64,000 nt of DNA from Gymnothorax reevesii (Eukaryota > Chordata > Actinopteri > Anguilliformes > Muraenidae). A program made the translations under genes and the position numbers. How positions within the stretch are numbered: the stretch's first letter is position 1; the number at the start of each line of letters is the position of its first letter. This document shows, in pieces, positions 1-10,862 of this stretch. A model generated the notes under the pieces. It did no database searches, had not been told where the DNA came from, and saw only the letters and a list, made by a program, of their open reading frames with translations. Where the stretch lies: contig CM056588.1 in the NCBI GenBank assembly GCA_029721435.1, positions 38,767,430-38,831,429 on the forward strand, written 5' to 3'.

Positions 1-221
1 GTAAGGGGTAAGGCTTGTCATTCCGTCACTGTAACCCATCAGCCAAGCCTGAGACTGTCTCTGTCTGACATTACTAACAAATGTCCTTGGAAGGAGCAAT
101 GATGAGCCTTAAAAACAGAAAACCTACAGGAAACACAGTAAATACAGGATGAACAACCAAACTCCAAAGAGGAAGGTATGCTGAATACAAACCTGCAACC
201 ATCATGCTGCATGGTATTATT
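1..221. other. Flank of minisatellite, no gene seen
   Basis: Non-repetitive sequence before the 38-bp array. The two minus-strand open frames here run into the array and show no recognisable protein. Confidence 0.5.
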
Positions 222-1965
222 GCCCAAGGCCCCCACTCTAATTTGATATCACCCCACTGCCCAAAACCTGCACTGTAATCTGATATCACCCCACTGCCCA
301 AACCTTCACTCTAATCTGACACCACCCCACTGCCCAAACCTCCACTCTACTCTGACATAACCCCACTGCCCAAAACCTCCACTCTAATCTGATATCACCC
401 ACTGCCCAAAACCTCCACTCCAATCTAATATCACCCCACTGCCCAAACCTCCACTCTAATCTGATATCACTCCACTGCCCAAAACCTCAACTCCAATATC
501 ACCCAACTGTTCAAAATCTCCACTCAAATCTGATACAACCCCACTGCCCAAAACCTCCATTGCAATCTGATATCAGTCCACTGCCCAAAACCTCCACTCA
601 AATCTGATATCAGCCCACTACCCAAACCCTCCACTCTAATCTGATATCACCCCACTGCCCAAATCCTCCACTCCAATATCACCCTACTGCCCAAAATGTC
701 CACTCTAGTCTGATATCACCCCACTGCCCAAAACGTCCACTCTAATCTGATATGACCCCACTGCCCAAAACGTCCACTCAAATCTGATACAACCCCACTG
801 CCAAAACCCTCCACTGTAATCTGATGTCACCCCTCTGCCCAAACCCTCCCTCTAATCTGATATCACCCCACTGCCCAAAACGTCCACTCTAATCTGATAT
901 CACCCCACTGCCCAAAACGTCCAATCTAATCTGATATCACCCCACTGCCCAAAACGTTCACTCAAATCTGATAAAACCCCACTGCCAAATCCCTCCACTG
1001 TAATCTGATGTCACCCCACTGCCTAAACCCTCCACTGTAATCTGATGTCACCCCACTGCCCAAAACCTCCACTCTAATCTGATATCACCCCACTGCCCAA
1101 AACGTCCACTCAAATCTGATACAACCCCACTGCCAAAACCCGCCACTGTAATCTGATGTCACCCCACTGACCAAAAGCTCCACTCTAATCTGATGTCACC
1201 CCACTGCCCAAACCCTCCACTCTAATCTGATATCACCCCACTGCCCAAACTCTCCACTCTAATCTGATATCACCCCACTGCCCAAACCCTCCACTCTAAT
1301 CTGATATCACCCCACAGCCCAAACCCTCCACTGCAATCTGATAACACTACACTGCCCAAACCCTCCACTCTAATCTGATATCACCCCACTGCCCAAACCC
1401 TCCACTGTAATCTGATAACACTACACTGCCCAAACCCTCCCTCTAATCTGATATCACCCCACTGCCCAAAACCTCCACTCAAATCTGATATCACCCCACT
1501 GCCCAAAACCTCCACTCAAATCTGATATCACCCCACTGCCCAAACCCTCCACTGCAATCTGATAACACTACACTGCCCAAACCCTCCACTCTAATCTGAT
1601 ATTACCCCACTGCCCAAACCCTCCACTGCAATCTGATAACACTACACTGCCCAAACCCTCCACTCTAATCTGATATTACCCCACTGCCCAAACTCTCCAC
1701 TCTAATCTGATGTCACCCCACTGCCCAAACCAACCACTGTAATCTGATAACACAACACTGCCCAAACCCTCCCTCTAATCTGATATCACCCCACTGCCCA
1801 AAACCTCCACTCAAATCTGATATCACCCCACTGCCCAAAACCTCCACTCAAATCTGATATCACCCCCCTGCCAAAAACCTCCACTCAAATCTGATATCAG
1901 CCCACTGCCCAAACCCTCCACTGTAATCTGATATCACCCTACGGCCTAAAACCTCCACTTCAACC
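222..1965. repeat. 38-bp minisatellite array
   Basis: About 46 head-to-tail copies of a 38-bp unit built on CTAATCTGATATCACCCC followed by ACTGCCCAAACCCTCCA. Copies differ by single bases and small indels. Variant units recur in order: CAAATCTGATACAACC next to GTAATCTGATGTCACC near 770, 955 and 1,100, and CTGATAACACTACACTG alternating with CTGATATTACCCC near 1,555-1,690. This suggests multi-unit duplication. No unique spacers separate the units, so it is an ordinary tandem repeat. Confidence 0.95.
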
Positions 1966-4898
1966 AGGTATCGGTCCCACAGCCCAAAGCCAACAAAAAG
2001 CCTCATTGGTGTCAGGATGTCAGCTACTCAAACTTCACTTTGGTTTTGCAGCATGGACTACATCAACGTGCAACAAGTTATTTCAAGAAAAACAAATACA
2101 GATAATTCAATGGACACCTCAGTTGGGCTTCTTAAAAGTGGGCTACCATCGAACAGATGGTAACAAGAGCTGCCAGCATAGTGTATTCCCACCGTGACTC
2201 GCGCAAAGCTTACTGTAACCCCACAGGAGATAAAACCAAATACGAGCATGCCAAGATCCAAACCTGTTAAGATACACTGGCGAGCAGTACAATGTGCCAA
2301 ATCCAACTTTCCTCTCTTAAACCACTGGAAAAGAATATCCGCACCTTCAAAGTAGAACCCATCATTGAGCTCATGACTGTAGTGGGCCTCATTTTGAATC
2401 AAAGTCAAGCACACACATCGTGTGAGATAGTAGACACTCTCCTGTAATCCAAGTTTGCAAACTGTGTTGCCATATAAGATTGGCTAGGCCTGCATAAAAC
2501 AGCAAACTGAATACCGTCCCACACCCAGCTGCTTTTCAATGCATGACGGGCAATTGAGGCATCCCGCCCTTTAAAGTGTTATTTCGACCCTGCAATGCAT
2601 TCTGTTCCATACTTACACTTTTAGTTCCAGCCACACCATATTGAAACCCCAAAGGCTCATAACAATGAAAACTCAGGGCAACCTTTTGGTAGGCCAGAAG
2701 TTAAATCTGCCTCATTATAATCATTTTAGTGCAGGGTTGTTGACAAACAAGCTGGAGACGGCAGAAGCAAGCTATCTTGGGTCTAGCTCTCATTCATGTA
2801 GATTGGTAGCTGGCCAGGTCCACTTGTCAAGCCTTGAGCTAGCAGAAATGTCAGCAACTGCACTCCAAAAAAAAATAATACAAATGTAAGAATTTTATTT
2901 CACGCCAGGAACTGTATTAGGGAACTTCACTGAATTCAAGCAGGTTGTTATACTGCCCTGTCAAGCCTGACGGCAGTATCTGCAAATTTCTCAAAAATGG
3001 GAAAACCCGCCATTGACCCTCTACAGCACCAGCTCCATCTATTAGCAGAGACTAGCCTGATCAATACATATGTACAGAGTTAATGCATGGGCAAGTTAGC
3101 AGAATCTACAAAAGTAGGGCAGGACGTAAAACTTTCAGGCCAATTTTCTCAGTTTCACTATTTTGCAGATACTGCCATCTGGCTTGACAGGGCAGTACAG
3201 ATCGCAGTCAAGCATTTCCTTAGGCATCATTGCAAACTTGTTGCTATCCAGATCGCAAAATCATTTGTCTATTAAATTGTGTTAAATCACTGTACAGGCG
3301 CACCGTTCAGCCTCATCCTCCTGAAAATCTCCAGATAACAATTTTCAGACAGCAACAAACAAAAGAAGAAAAGATATTGTCACCATCCTCGCCACTGCAA
3401 CCATACTGCACCTCCTCTACCGACATTTTATCTAAAACCTTTTTATCCAGAAACCCTTCTTTTTTGGGGGGGGGGGGGGGGGGGGCTGTTAATTTTGGCA
3501 ATAATCTTTCAGAACAGGGTGTTTAAACTCTTACTTCACTCGCCTGTGTGTAGATGTTTTACATTTTCTAGCCATTAAACGAGAGCTGGAATTGTGAATG
3601 GATGGCATGTGCACACATTAAAGGCCATTATCCGGAGTCCGCGGTGCCACGCCGGCTAAGCCACTCCATTCTCCAATTTACATACAAAATGCTTTATTTT
3701 GGCAATCGATGAAAGCGCCTCACTGTATGTGGGGCTTATCGCAGGCGCACAGGCGATGTGTTCCTCTGCCATCTCGTTAAATTCTGTTGATGCAGAACAA
3801 TTGGCAACACGACACAGGCTGCGCTGACATTCTAAGAAGCTGCTGCTTAATTATATTTAGCAAAACATCCAGGGCTGTTTGTCCTCCGGGATAAAGTGCT
3901 TCCACTACAAAGTTAACTTGATCATTTTCGAAAAATGAAAAAAATGCGCTTTTGTGGATCTCTAAGCTTTCTCTTGCTTTTCTGGGAGAGTTTATACTCT
4001 TAATGGGGACCAGTTCTGCCAAAGTGATCGGTCTCTTTGGTTCCTCGTTTCACTGAAAACTCATTTTCTCAAAGGCAAAACCTGACAAAGATTCCCAGCG
4101 GGATCAAAACATTGTCAGTCCTCTTTCATGTCATGCGTCTCCATTAACTTGTTGGGAACTTCAAGCAGTCTGAGAAACATTATCTTTTTAAACGATTTAT
4201 CCTCGATCAAGCACATGTGGAGAATTTTTGGATCATGTGACAAATTTTTCAGTGCACAGAAGTCTTTTTGAACCAAAATATAGCAAGCTTTTTTAGATGA
4301 GTCCGCTGTGGCTATTTTCATGTTGTGAAGGATGGCACACTTTTCCTTATGGCGTAAAACCCACCACATCAAGAGCTCCTGTTCGATGTATAATACTCAT
4401 TTTTAGGCCCAAAATGTCACCTATTGCCTCAAACCCTCAACCAGGGACAGGGTGCGTTGCTACTGGTAACAGGCTCTCAGGGACATTGGTCCTTCTTTAA
4501 GGTGCTTTACAGGTCGCAATGAATACCACCAGAAGCAAACAGATTGTATTTGTCTGTGCTCATTACAACTGCTATGCAGGGTCTATGCTATAATTTCTCA
4601 TTTAAGTCCACAAATAATGGTGGGATGCGGAGTATAATCTCCATATTGATAACATTAATTTGAACTATAACTTTATGAAAATGCTTCTCCTCCCATCATT
4701 TACATACAGTCATCTGGCGCTAACCTGCTCTTGCTCATGCATCTTATTTACGTTCTACATTAAATTACCGCCATCGCCAGTTCCCATCTTTCAAACTCAT
4801 TCAGTCACATGAGCACTTAAGCTGCAGAGCTCAACACCAGTGTCTTTGATCCAGACAGCCGTGACCCCAGTGCATACAGTGGAACTGAACAGAGCGCA
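1966..4898. other. Intergenic sequence, no gene recognised
   Basis: Only short open frames (up to 118 codons, minus strand 2,058-2,414) without recognisable motifs or splice-consistent partners. A run of 20 G lies at 3,466-3,485. Nothing else stands out. Confidence 0.5.
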
Positions 4899-5616
4899 AC
4901 TTGGTCATTCCATGTCAACCAAATTTTAGGAACTTCCCCACCAAAAAAAATACATTTTTATTATATTCCCCATAGTGTAATACAGTATTTACATATCTTG
5001 TGTGAAGTGCTCAATTATTGATAGTTCCTGATATTTGGCTTCTTTTAAGGAGGGGGGGAGGTGGGGGGTTTAAAGAAAATCGCCATAATTTTGGAGTAAG
5101 TTTGAGGGCCTGAGATATGCATTTGCAGAGCAAACAGACCCATAAGTTTCATTTTATCATAAGAATAGTTGCTGAACTCTTGGCTTAAGCTACTTTTATT
5201 TACTCATATATGTAATGTATGTAATGTTTAGTTTACCTGTACTGTGGCCTGGATAAAGCAAAAAACACCAATCACACTAATTTTTTCCAAAGTAAATGCA
5301 TTTATTATTCTGTAAATAATTAAGATAGAGCCCTGACACCCCTGAGTATGCAATCTGTCGGTCAACTCTCTGAAAACCACAAAAAAAAATCTAAGTCACA
5401 ATGGTTGTATTAAATGTTTCAATAACCTTGGAAGTTTACTTCAGAATGAAAAGTGTGTATTTTGGGTCATTATAGTGGGAATATGTCTCAAAAGGGACAC
5501 AAGTGATCAATGTCATATTTTTAGTGCTTAAAGGCAAGGGTCTTGGGTCTAACACGTTAAAAAAACTGGACATGTAAAACTCTTCCTTTAGACTATACAG
5601 CATGCCAATCATATTA
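4899..5616 (+). repeat. Left arm of long inverted repeat
   Basis: This arm pairs in three blocks with the right arm (9,055-9,168, 7,242-7,624 and the terminal 10,842-10,862). The best block starts around GTACTGTGGCCTGG (5,239) and ends at CCAATCATATTA (5,605-5,616), where the loop begins. Confidence 0.85.
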
Positions 5617-5727
5617 AGTAACTAGGCTTATGCCGTCGGAGGCGACGGCTTGGGGTATATCCCCGAACGCCCCAAATCCTCCAATTCCCCAATCCTTGAA
5701 TAGACCCAATACAATATAAAGCCCCTC

Positions 5728-6110
5728 AGGTCATGACCTTTCATTTGAACTTAATTTCAGGTCAATCGGACAAATGGTTCTGAAGATATGGCCAAAATGG
5801 TAATTTTCCATCACAAAGCACCACCTGGTGGCAAAATATTGAACCATACAGGTATGATGTCATCATGTGACACGTTGCGAGGTCATGACCTTGCAGTGGC
5901 ACCTAGTTTCATGTCAATTGGAGAAATGGTTCCAAAGATATGGTAAAAATGGTGAATTTTATGTGACAAAGCTCCACCTTGTGTCAAAATTCTGAACCAA
6001 ACAGGTATAATGTCATCGTGGGACACATTCTCAGGTCATGACCTTTCATGTGCACTTGATTTGAGGTCAATCCGACAAATATTTCCAGAGATATGATGAA
6101 AACAAAATCT
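5728..6110 (+). repeat. 152-bp tandem repeat, about 2.5 copies
   Basis: AGGTCATGACCTT starts copies at 5,728, 5,880 and 6,033. Each continues with a TCAATNGGACAAATGGTTC-like segment, GATATGG and an ACCTGGTGGCAAAAT-like segment. Copies are diverged by roughly a fifth. GGTCATGACC is a perfect palindrome in each copy. Confidence 0.85.
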
Positions 6111-6780
6111 AATCAGCTCTTCCTCTTTATGATACTTACTTATATGCAAAACTTGGAATTTCTAATTGAAATATTACGAAAGTTATCGCGTTAACATGTA
6201 AATCAGTTTTTGGCCCATGGTGGCCAATCTAGAAATTTAAAATTGTCCAAAATCGAATCAGTTCTTCCTCTTTATGATACTTACCTATATACAAAACTTG
6301 AAATTTCTAATTGAAATATTACTGAAGTTATCGCGTTAACACGTAAATAAGTTTTTGGCCCCTGGTGGCCAATCTAGAAATTGTAAATTGTCCAAAATCG
6401 AATCAGTTCTTCCTCTTTATGATACCTACCTATATGCAAAAGATGAAATTTCTAATTGAAATATTACTGAAGTTATCGCGTTAACACGTAAATCAGTTTT
6501 TGGCCCCTGGTGGCCAATCTAGGAATTGCAAATTGTCCAAAATTAAATCAGTTCTTCCTCTTTATGATACATACCTATATGCAAAACTTGAAATTTCTAA
6601 TTGAAATATTACTGAAGTTATCGCGTTAACACGTAAATCAGTTTTTGGCCCCTGGTGGCCAATCTAGAAATTGCAAATTGTCCAAAATCGAATCAGTTCT
6701 TCCTCTTTATGATACTTACCTATATGCAAAACCTGATATTTCTAATTGAAATATTACTGAAGTTATTGCGTTAACACGTA
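6111..6780 (+). repeat. 145-bp tandem repeat, about 4.6 copies
   Basis: The unit start AATCAGTTCTTCCTC recurs at 6,111 (one change), 6,256, 6,401, 6,546 and 6,691, an exact 145-bp period. Each unit contains the near-palindrome GTTATCGCGTTAAC and TGGCCCCTGGTGGCCA. Copies are nearly identical, so the expansion is younger than the neighbouring 152-bp array. The related element at 15,056-15,686 carries only about one such unit. Confidence 0.95.
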
Positions 6781-7241
6781 GGGTGGCGTGGCGGCGGTCG
6801 GACCAAAAACATAATATCCCCGGAACGCCATTCGGATATATTTATCATTGGCTGATGTAGGGTATTGTTTCATTCCACCGCCAGGTGGCAGCAAAAGCCA
6901 AAAGCACGGCCCATTAGAAAGACTTAAAATCTCCGCCAGCACAGCTGCATTTGAACTTTGGCCTATATCTCAGCTGTACTTTGGCCTAGATATGCCCAAA
7001 TTTAAGCACTTATTCCTCTTGTGTTATTCTAACATCCGGCAAAGTTTGGTTAAAATCTATGTGGCCGTTTTTGAGATATCCTGCTGATAGACAGACGGAC
7101 GGACGGACAGACAAATAAACAAACCAACCAAAGCTGGCGCAAACATACACCTCCTTGGTGGAGGTGAACAAGTGTATGTGTCACATTCATCTTTTCACTT
7201 CCTCCATGGCAAAGGTCACCACAAAAATTAAGTTAGACACC

Positions 7242-9173
7242 TAATATGATTGGCGTGCTGTACAGTCTAAAGGAAGAGTTTTACATCTCCAGTTTTTTAC
7301 TATGTTAGACCCAAGACCCATGCCTTCAAGAACTAAAAATATGACATTGATAGCTTGAGTCCCTTTTGAGATACCCACTATAATGAGCCAAAATTATGCA
7401 CTTTTCATTCTGAAGACAACTTCCAAGGTCATTAAAACATTTAATACATCCATCTTGACTTTGATATTTTTTGTGGTCTTCAGAGAGTTGACTGACAGTT
7501 TGCATACCAAGTCTCAGGGCTCTATCTTAATTAGTTACAGAGTAATAAATGCATTAAATTTTGAAAAAATTAGTATGATTGGTGTTTTTTGCTTTTTCCA
7601 GGCCACAGTACAGAAACTAAACACACTGCGGTTAGGATCAAGCCAAATTGAACAGGATAGTCAATTTTTAAATGTCATCAAGTTTCTAAAAGAGTTGAAA
7701 TTTTGCAAATATATTGAGAATTAAGGATTTTATGAGCATTTGACTTCAGGGTATTGCCAAAACTCGGCTCGGAACAATTTTGCTCATTTCAGTCCCAAAT
7801 TTTCAATTCTCTGCTATTTGTTGTTCCTTTAGAATAATAATTTTATGACTGATTACAATTTGGTGATACCTCTATTTTCAAAACCTTTTAACACTTTTAT
7901 AAAAATTAATATTTACTAACCTTAAATGCAATATGAAAATTGCATAATTCTTGAAGATGCTGGTGTCCCCCCAACATAATAAAAGAAATGTTTTTTTTCT
8001 TTTATAATAGTTAAAATTCATTTATTAAAATGAAACTTCATTAAAGTAAGCATTTAAGGATGTGTAAAAAGACTGTGTAATTTACAAAGAAAAAAGTTAT
8101 TAGTTTTAAAGTAATATTGGCTGAAAGTTTGTCCCCCGACATAATTTCGGCCATCTTGGATTCAGTCAGTTCCGGTATACATGGATGTGTACTATATATC
8201 CTGACATTAATCCAGTGTTTTTACTTAATTATGACCTAGAATATAATGAACATATCACTGACTAAATATTGTGATCAGGAACATGACTAAAAATTATTAT
8301 TTTGAGCTTCAGATTTATGAAGCCAGCCCTCAAAGGCACATCAAACAGGCTGGTGTGAATCACCCCCCAAAAGGAATATTTCTTGCATCTGGCAGATTAA
8401 CTTCACAGTTCAATTTAGGGAAAATAAGGAAGTTTTTCAGAAAGCCACCCCTTAAGGAACAGATTTTCACATTCTGAGGCAGGTGTCACTTTGATCCTCC
8501 CTCGGGGTGGGTTTACATACCGGTCCTGCTCAGGTCTCAGATCATTCACCAGTTGTTTCTCAAACACCGCACTACTACAGTTAACTCTGGTTACTGATAA
8601 TGCTTTTAAGTGCAAGTCCTGTCGAGCTAGGAAGCAACTCTATACCTGTGTCATACTGGAGTCAAGAACTCTATACTTGAGAAACAAAAATTGTAAATAT
8701 GTAAAGATTTACATTATGTCTTAATTTTACAATTGTAATTGGTTATCTATCATGAAATTAAAAAATGCTCAGTGAAAAATGCATTTCTTTTGTTGTTATA
8801 CCTGTCAAATGCTATATAAACATCATGTCCCTCCTGACATAAATTATTTGCTTACATACCTTACCATAAAATCCTTACATTTTTTTTTTATCTCAAACTT
8901 TTTCCCTTTACAAGAGAACTTTTAATCATGTTGTTCATATTTGAAAATTTTTTCAGCAGGTTTAGCTATTGAGAATTTGATGTAAGAAAATAGATGAGCT
9001 TTTTCTGTCCTCTCGATATAACTAGTTTTTGGACAATTATTATACAAAAAATAATTTTAGAGATTTGGTCAAATGAAACTTGTGGGTCTGTCAGCTCTGA
9101 AAATCCATTTCTTTGGCCCTCAAACTCCCTCCAGAATTATGCGGATTAAAAACTAGCAATAATTGAGCTGAAA
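7242..9173 (-). repeat. Right arm of long inverted repeat (inner part)
   Basis: 7,242-7,624 is the reverse complement of 5,226-5,616 and 9,055-9,168 of 5,008-5,165. The 7,625-9,054 stretch between them has no partner in the left arm. It holds only short open frames (for example 8,271-8,477 plus) without recognisable domains. The arm resumes after the Tc1-like insertion, at 10,763-10,862. Confidence 0.8.
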
Positions 9174-9175
9174 TA

Positions 9176-10760
9176 CAAAACCCAAAACCAGTGAAGTTGG
9201 CACGTTGTGTAAATCGTAAATAAAAACAGAATACAATAATTTGCAAATCCTTTTCAACCTATATTCAATTGAATACACTGCAAAGACCAGTTACTTAATG
9301 TTCGAACAGGTAAACTTCGTAATTTTTTGCAAATATTAGCTCATTTGGAATTTGATGTCTGCAGCATGTTTCAAAAAAGCTGGCACAAGTGGCAAAAAAG
9401 ACTGAGAGAGTTGAGGAATGTTCATCAAACACTTATTTGGAACATCCCACAGGTGCACGGGCTAATTGGGAACAGGTGGGTGCCATGATTGGGTATAAAA
9501 GCAGCTTCCCTGAAATTCTCAGTCATTCACAAACAAGGATGGGGGGAGGGTCACCACTTAGTGAACAAATGCGTGAGCTGATTGTCGAACAGTTTAAAAA
9601 CAACATTCCTCAACGAGCTATTGCAAGAAATTTAGGAATTTCATCATCTACGGTCCGTAATAGCGTCAAAAGGTTCAGAGAATCTGGAGAAATCACTGCA
9701 CGTAAGCGACAAGGCCGAAAACCAACATTGAATGCCCGTGACCTTCGATCCTTCAGGCGGTACTGCATCAAAAACCGACATCAGTGTATAAAGGACATCA
9801 CCACAAGGGCTCAGGAACACTGTCAGTAACTGCAGTTCGTCGCTACATCTGCAAGTGCAAGTTAAAACTCTACAATGCAAAGCAAAAGCCATTTATCAAC
9901 AGCACCCAGAAACGCCGCCGGCTTTGCTGGGCCCAAGCTCATCTAAGATGGACTGATGCAAAGTGGAAAAGTGTTCTGTGGTCTGACGAGTCCACATTTC
10001 AAATTGATTTTGGAAACTGTGAACGTTGTGTCCTCCGGACCTAAGAGGAAAAGAACCATCTGGACTGTTATAGGCGCAAAGTTCAAAAGCCAGCATCTGT
10101 GATGGTATGGGGGTGTATTAGTGCCCAAGGCATGGGCAACTTACACATATGTGAAGGCACCATTAATGCTGAAAGGTACATACAGGTTTTGGAGCAACAT
10201 ATGTTGCCATCCAAGCAATGTCTTTTTCATGGACGCCCCTGCTTATTTCAGCAAGACAATGCCAAGCCACATTCTGCACGTGTTACAACAGCATGGCCCG
10301 GTAGTAAAAGAGTGCTGGTACTAGACTGGCCTGCCTGTAGTCCAGACCTGTCTCCCATTGAAAATGGTGTGGCGCATTATGAAGCGTAAAATACGACAAC
10401 GGAGACCCCGAACTGTTGAACAACTTAAGCTGTACATCAAGCAAGGGAATGAGTTCCACCTGAAAAGCTTCAAAAATTGGTCTCCTCAGTTCCCAAACGT
10501 TTACTGAGTGTCGTTACAAGGAAAGGCGATGTAACGCAGTGGTAAAAAGGCCCATGTGCCAACTTTTTGCAATGTGTTGCTGCCTTTAAATTCTAAGTTA
10601 ATGATTATTTGCAAAAAAAAAAAAAAGTTTCTCAGTTTGAACATTAAATATCTTGTCTTTGCAGTGTATTAAATTGAATATAAGTTGAAAAGGATTTGCA
10701 AATATTCTGTTTTTATCTACGATTTACATAACATGCCAACTTCACTGGTTTTGGGTTTTG
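9176..10760 (+). mobile_element. Tc1-like element A, inserted in the inverted-repeat arm
   Basis: The ends are inverted: CAAAACCCAAAACCAGTGAA at 9,176 and its complement up to 10,760, each next to a TA target duplication (9,174-9,175 and 10,761-10,762). The terminal inverted repeats run over 100 bp, with a second conserved block (CACTGCAAAGAC) near 9,276 mirrored near 10,660. It carries one decayed transposase in plus orientation. Confidence 0.93.
9539..10545 (+). pseudogene. Tc1-like transposase, frameshifted
   Basis: This encoded a DD34E transposase that cut and rejoined the element ends. The start ATGGGGGGAGGG gives MGGGSPLSEQMRELIVEQFKN and then a paired-type helix-turn-helix (RAIARNLGISSSTVRNSVKRF). 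Frame breaks near 9,800, a stop after CVLRT (10,042) and another shift near 10,365 disrupt it. The catalytic parts remain recognisable: [14 protein letters not shown] and SPDLSPIEN, with 34 residues between the second D and the E. The last codons end GDVTQW before TAA. It is not functional as it stands. Confidence 0.9.
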
Positions 10761-10862
10761 TATTTGACCTCAGTAGTGCCAATGCATATCTCTTGAAATG
10801 TGCAAAGTTTCATCAAAATTTTGATGAGGGGCTCTAGTTGAGTTGACACGGAATGACCCAAC

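Larger units (their letters stand above)
5617..7150. mobile_element. Composite tandem-repeat element in the loop
   Basis: The left end (about 5,618-5,670) carries a small hairpin, GCCGTCGGAGGCGACGGC, followed by GGGGTATATCCCCGAACGCC. Inside are two different tandem arrays (152 bp, then 145 bp). They are followed by a GC-rich segment with ATATCCCCGGAACGCCATTCGG (about 6,814-6,835), then a tail with GACGGACGGACAG and CCTCCTTGGTGGAGGT near 7,090-7,166. A second, shorter copy with the same left end and the same GC-rich segment lies at 15,056-15,686. No coding capacity was seen. It is likely a non-autonomous element; its superfamily is unknown to me. Confidence 0.7.
4899..10862. mobile_element. 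Large inverted-repeat (fold-back-like) element with nested insertions
   Basis: The outer ends are inverted copies of each other: TTGGTCATTCCATGTCAAC at about 4,901 and its complement, with two or three changes, at 10,842-10,862. Moving inward, 5,008-5,165 matches the complement of 9,055-9,168, and 5,226-5,616 matches the complement of 7,242-7,624 at high identity. The right arm is longer: it holds about 1.4 kb (7,625-9,054) with no left-arm counterpart, and a Tc1-like element at 9,176-10,760. The loop (5,617-7,241) holds a composite repeat element. No transposase belonging to this element is visible and no target duplication could be read at the ends. The superfamily is not assigned. An alternative is two separate, internally deleted copies inserted head to head. 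Confidence 0.8.

Noticed and set aside
222..1965. CRISPR-like array
   Set aside because: Repeats are directly adjacent with no unique spacers and no cas genes; this is a eukaryotic minisatellite.
2058..2414. 118-codon minus-strand frame as a gene
   Set aside because: No motif, no splice partner and no neighbour to support it.
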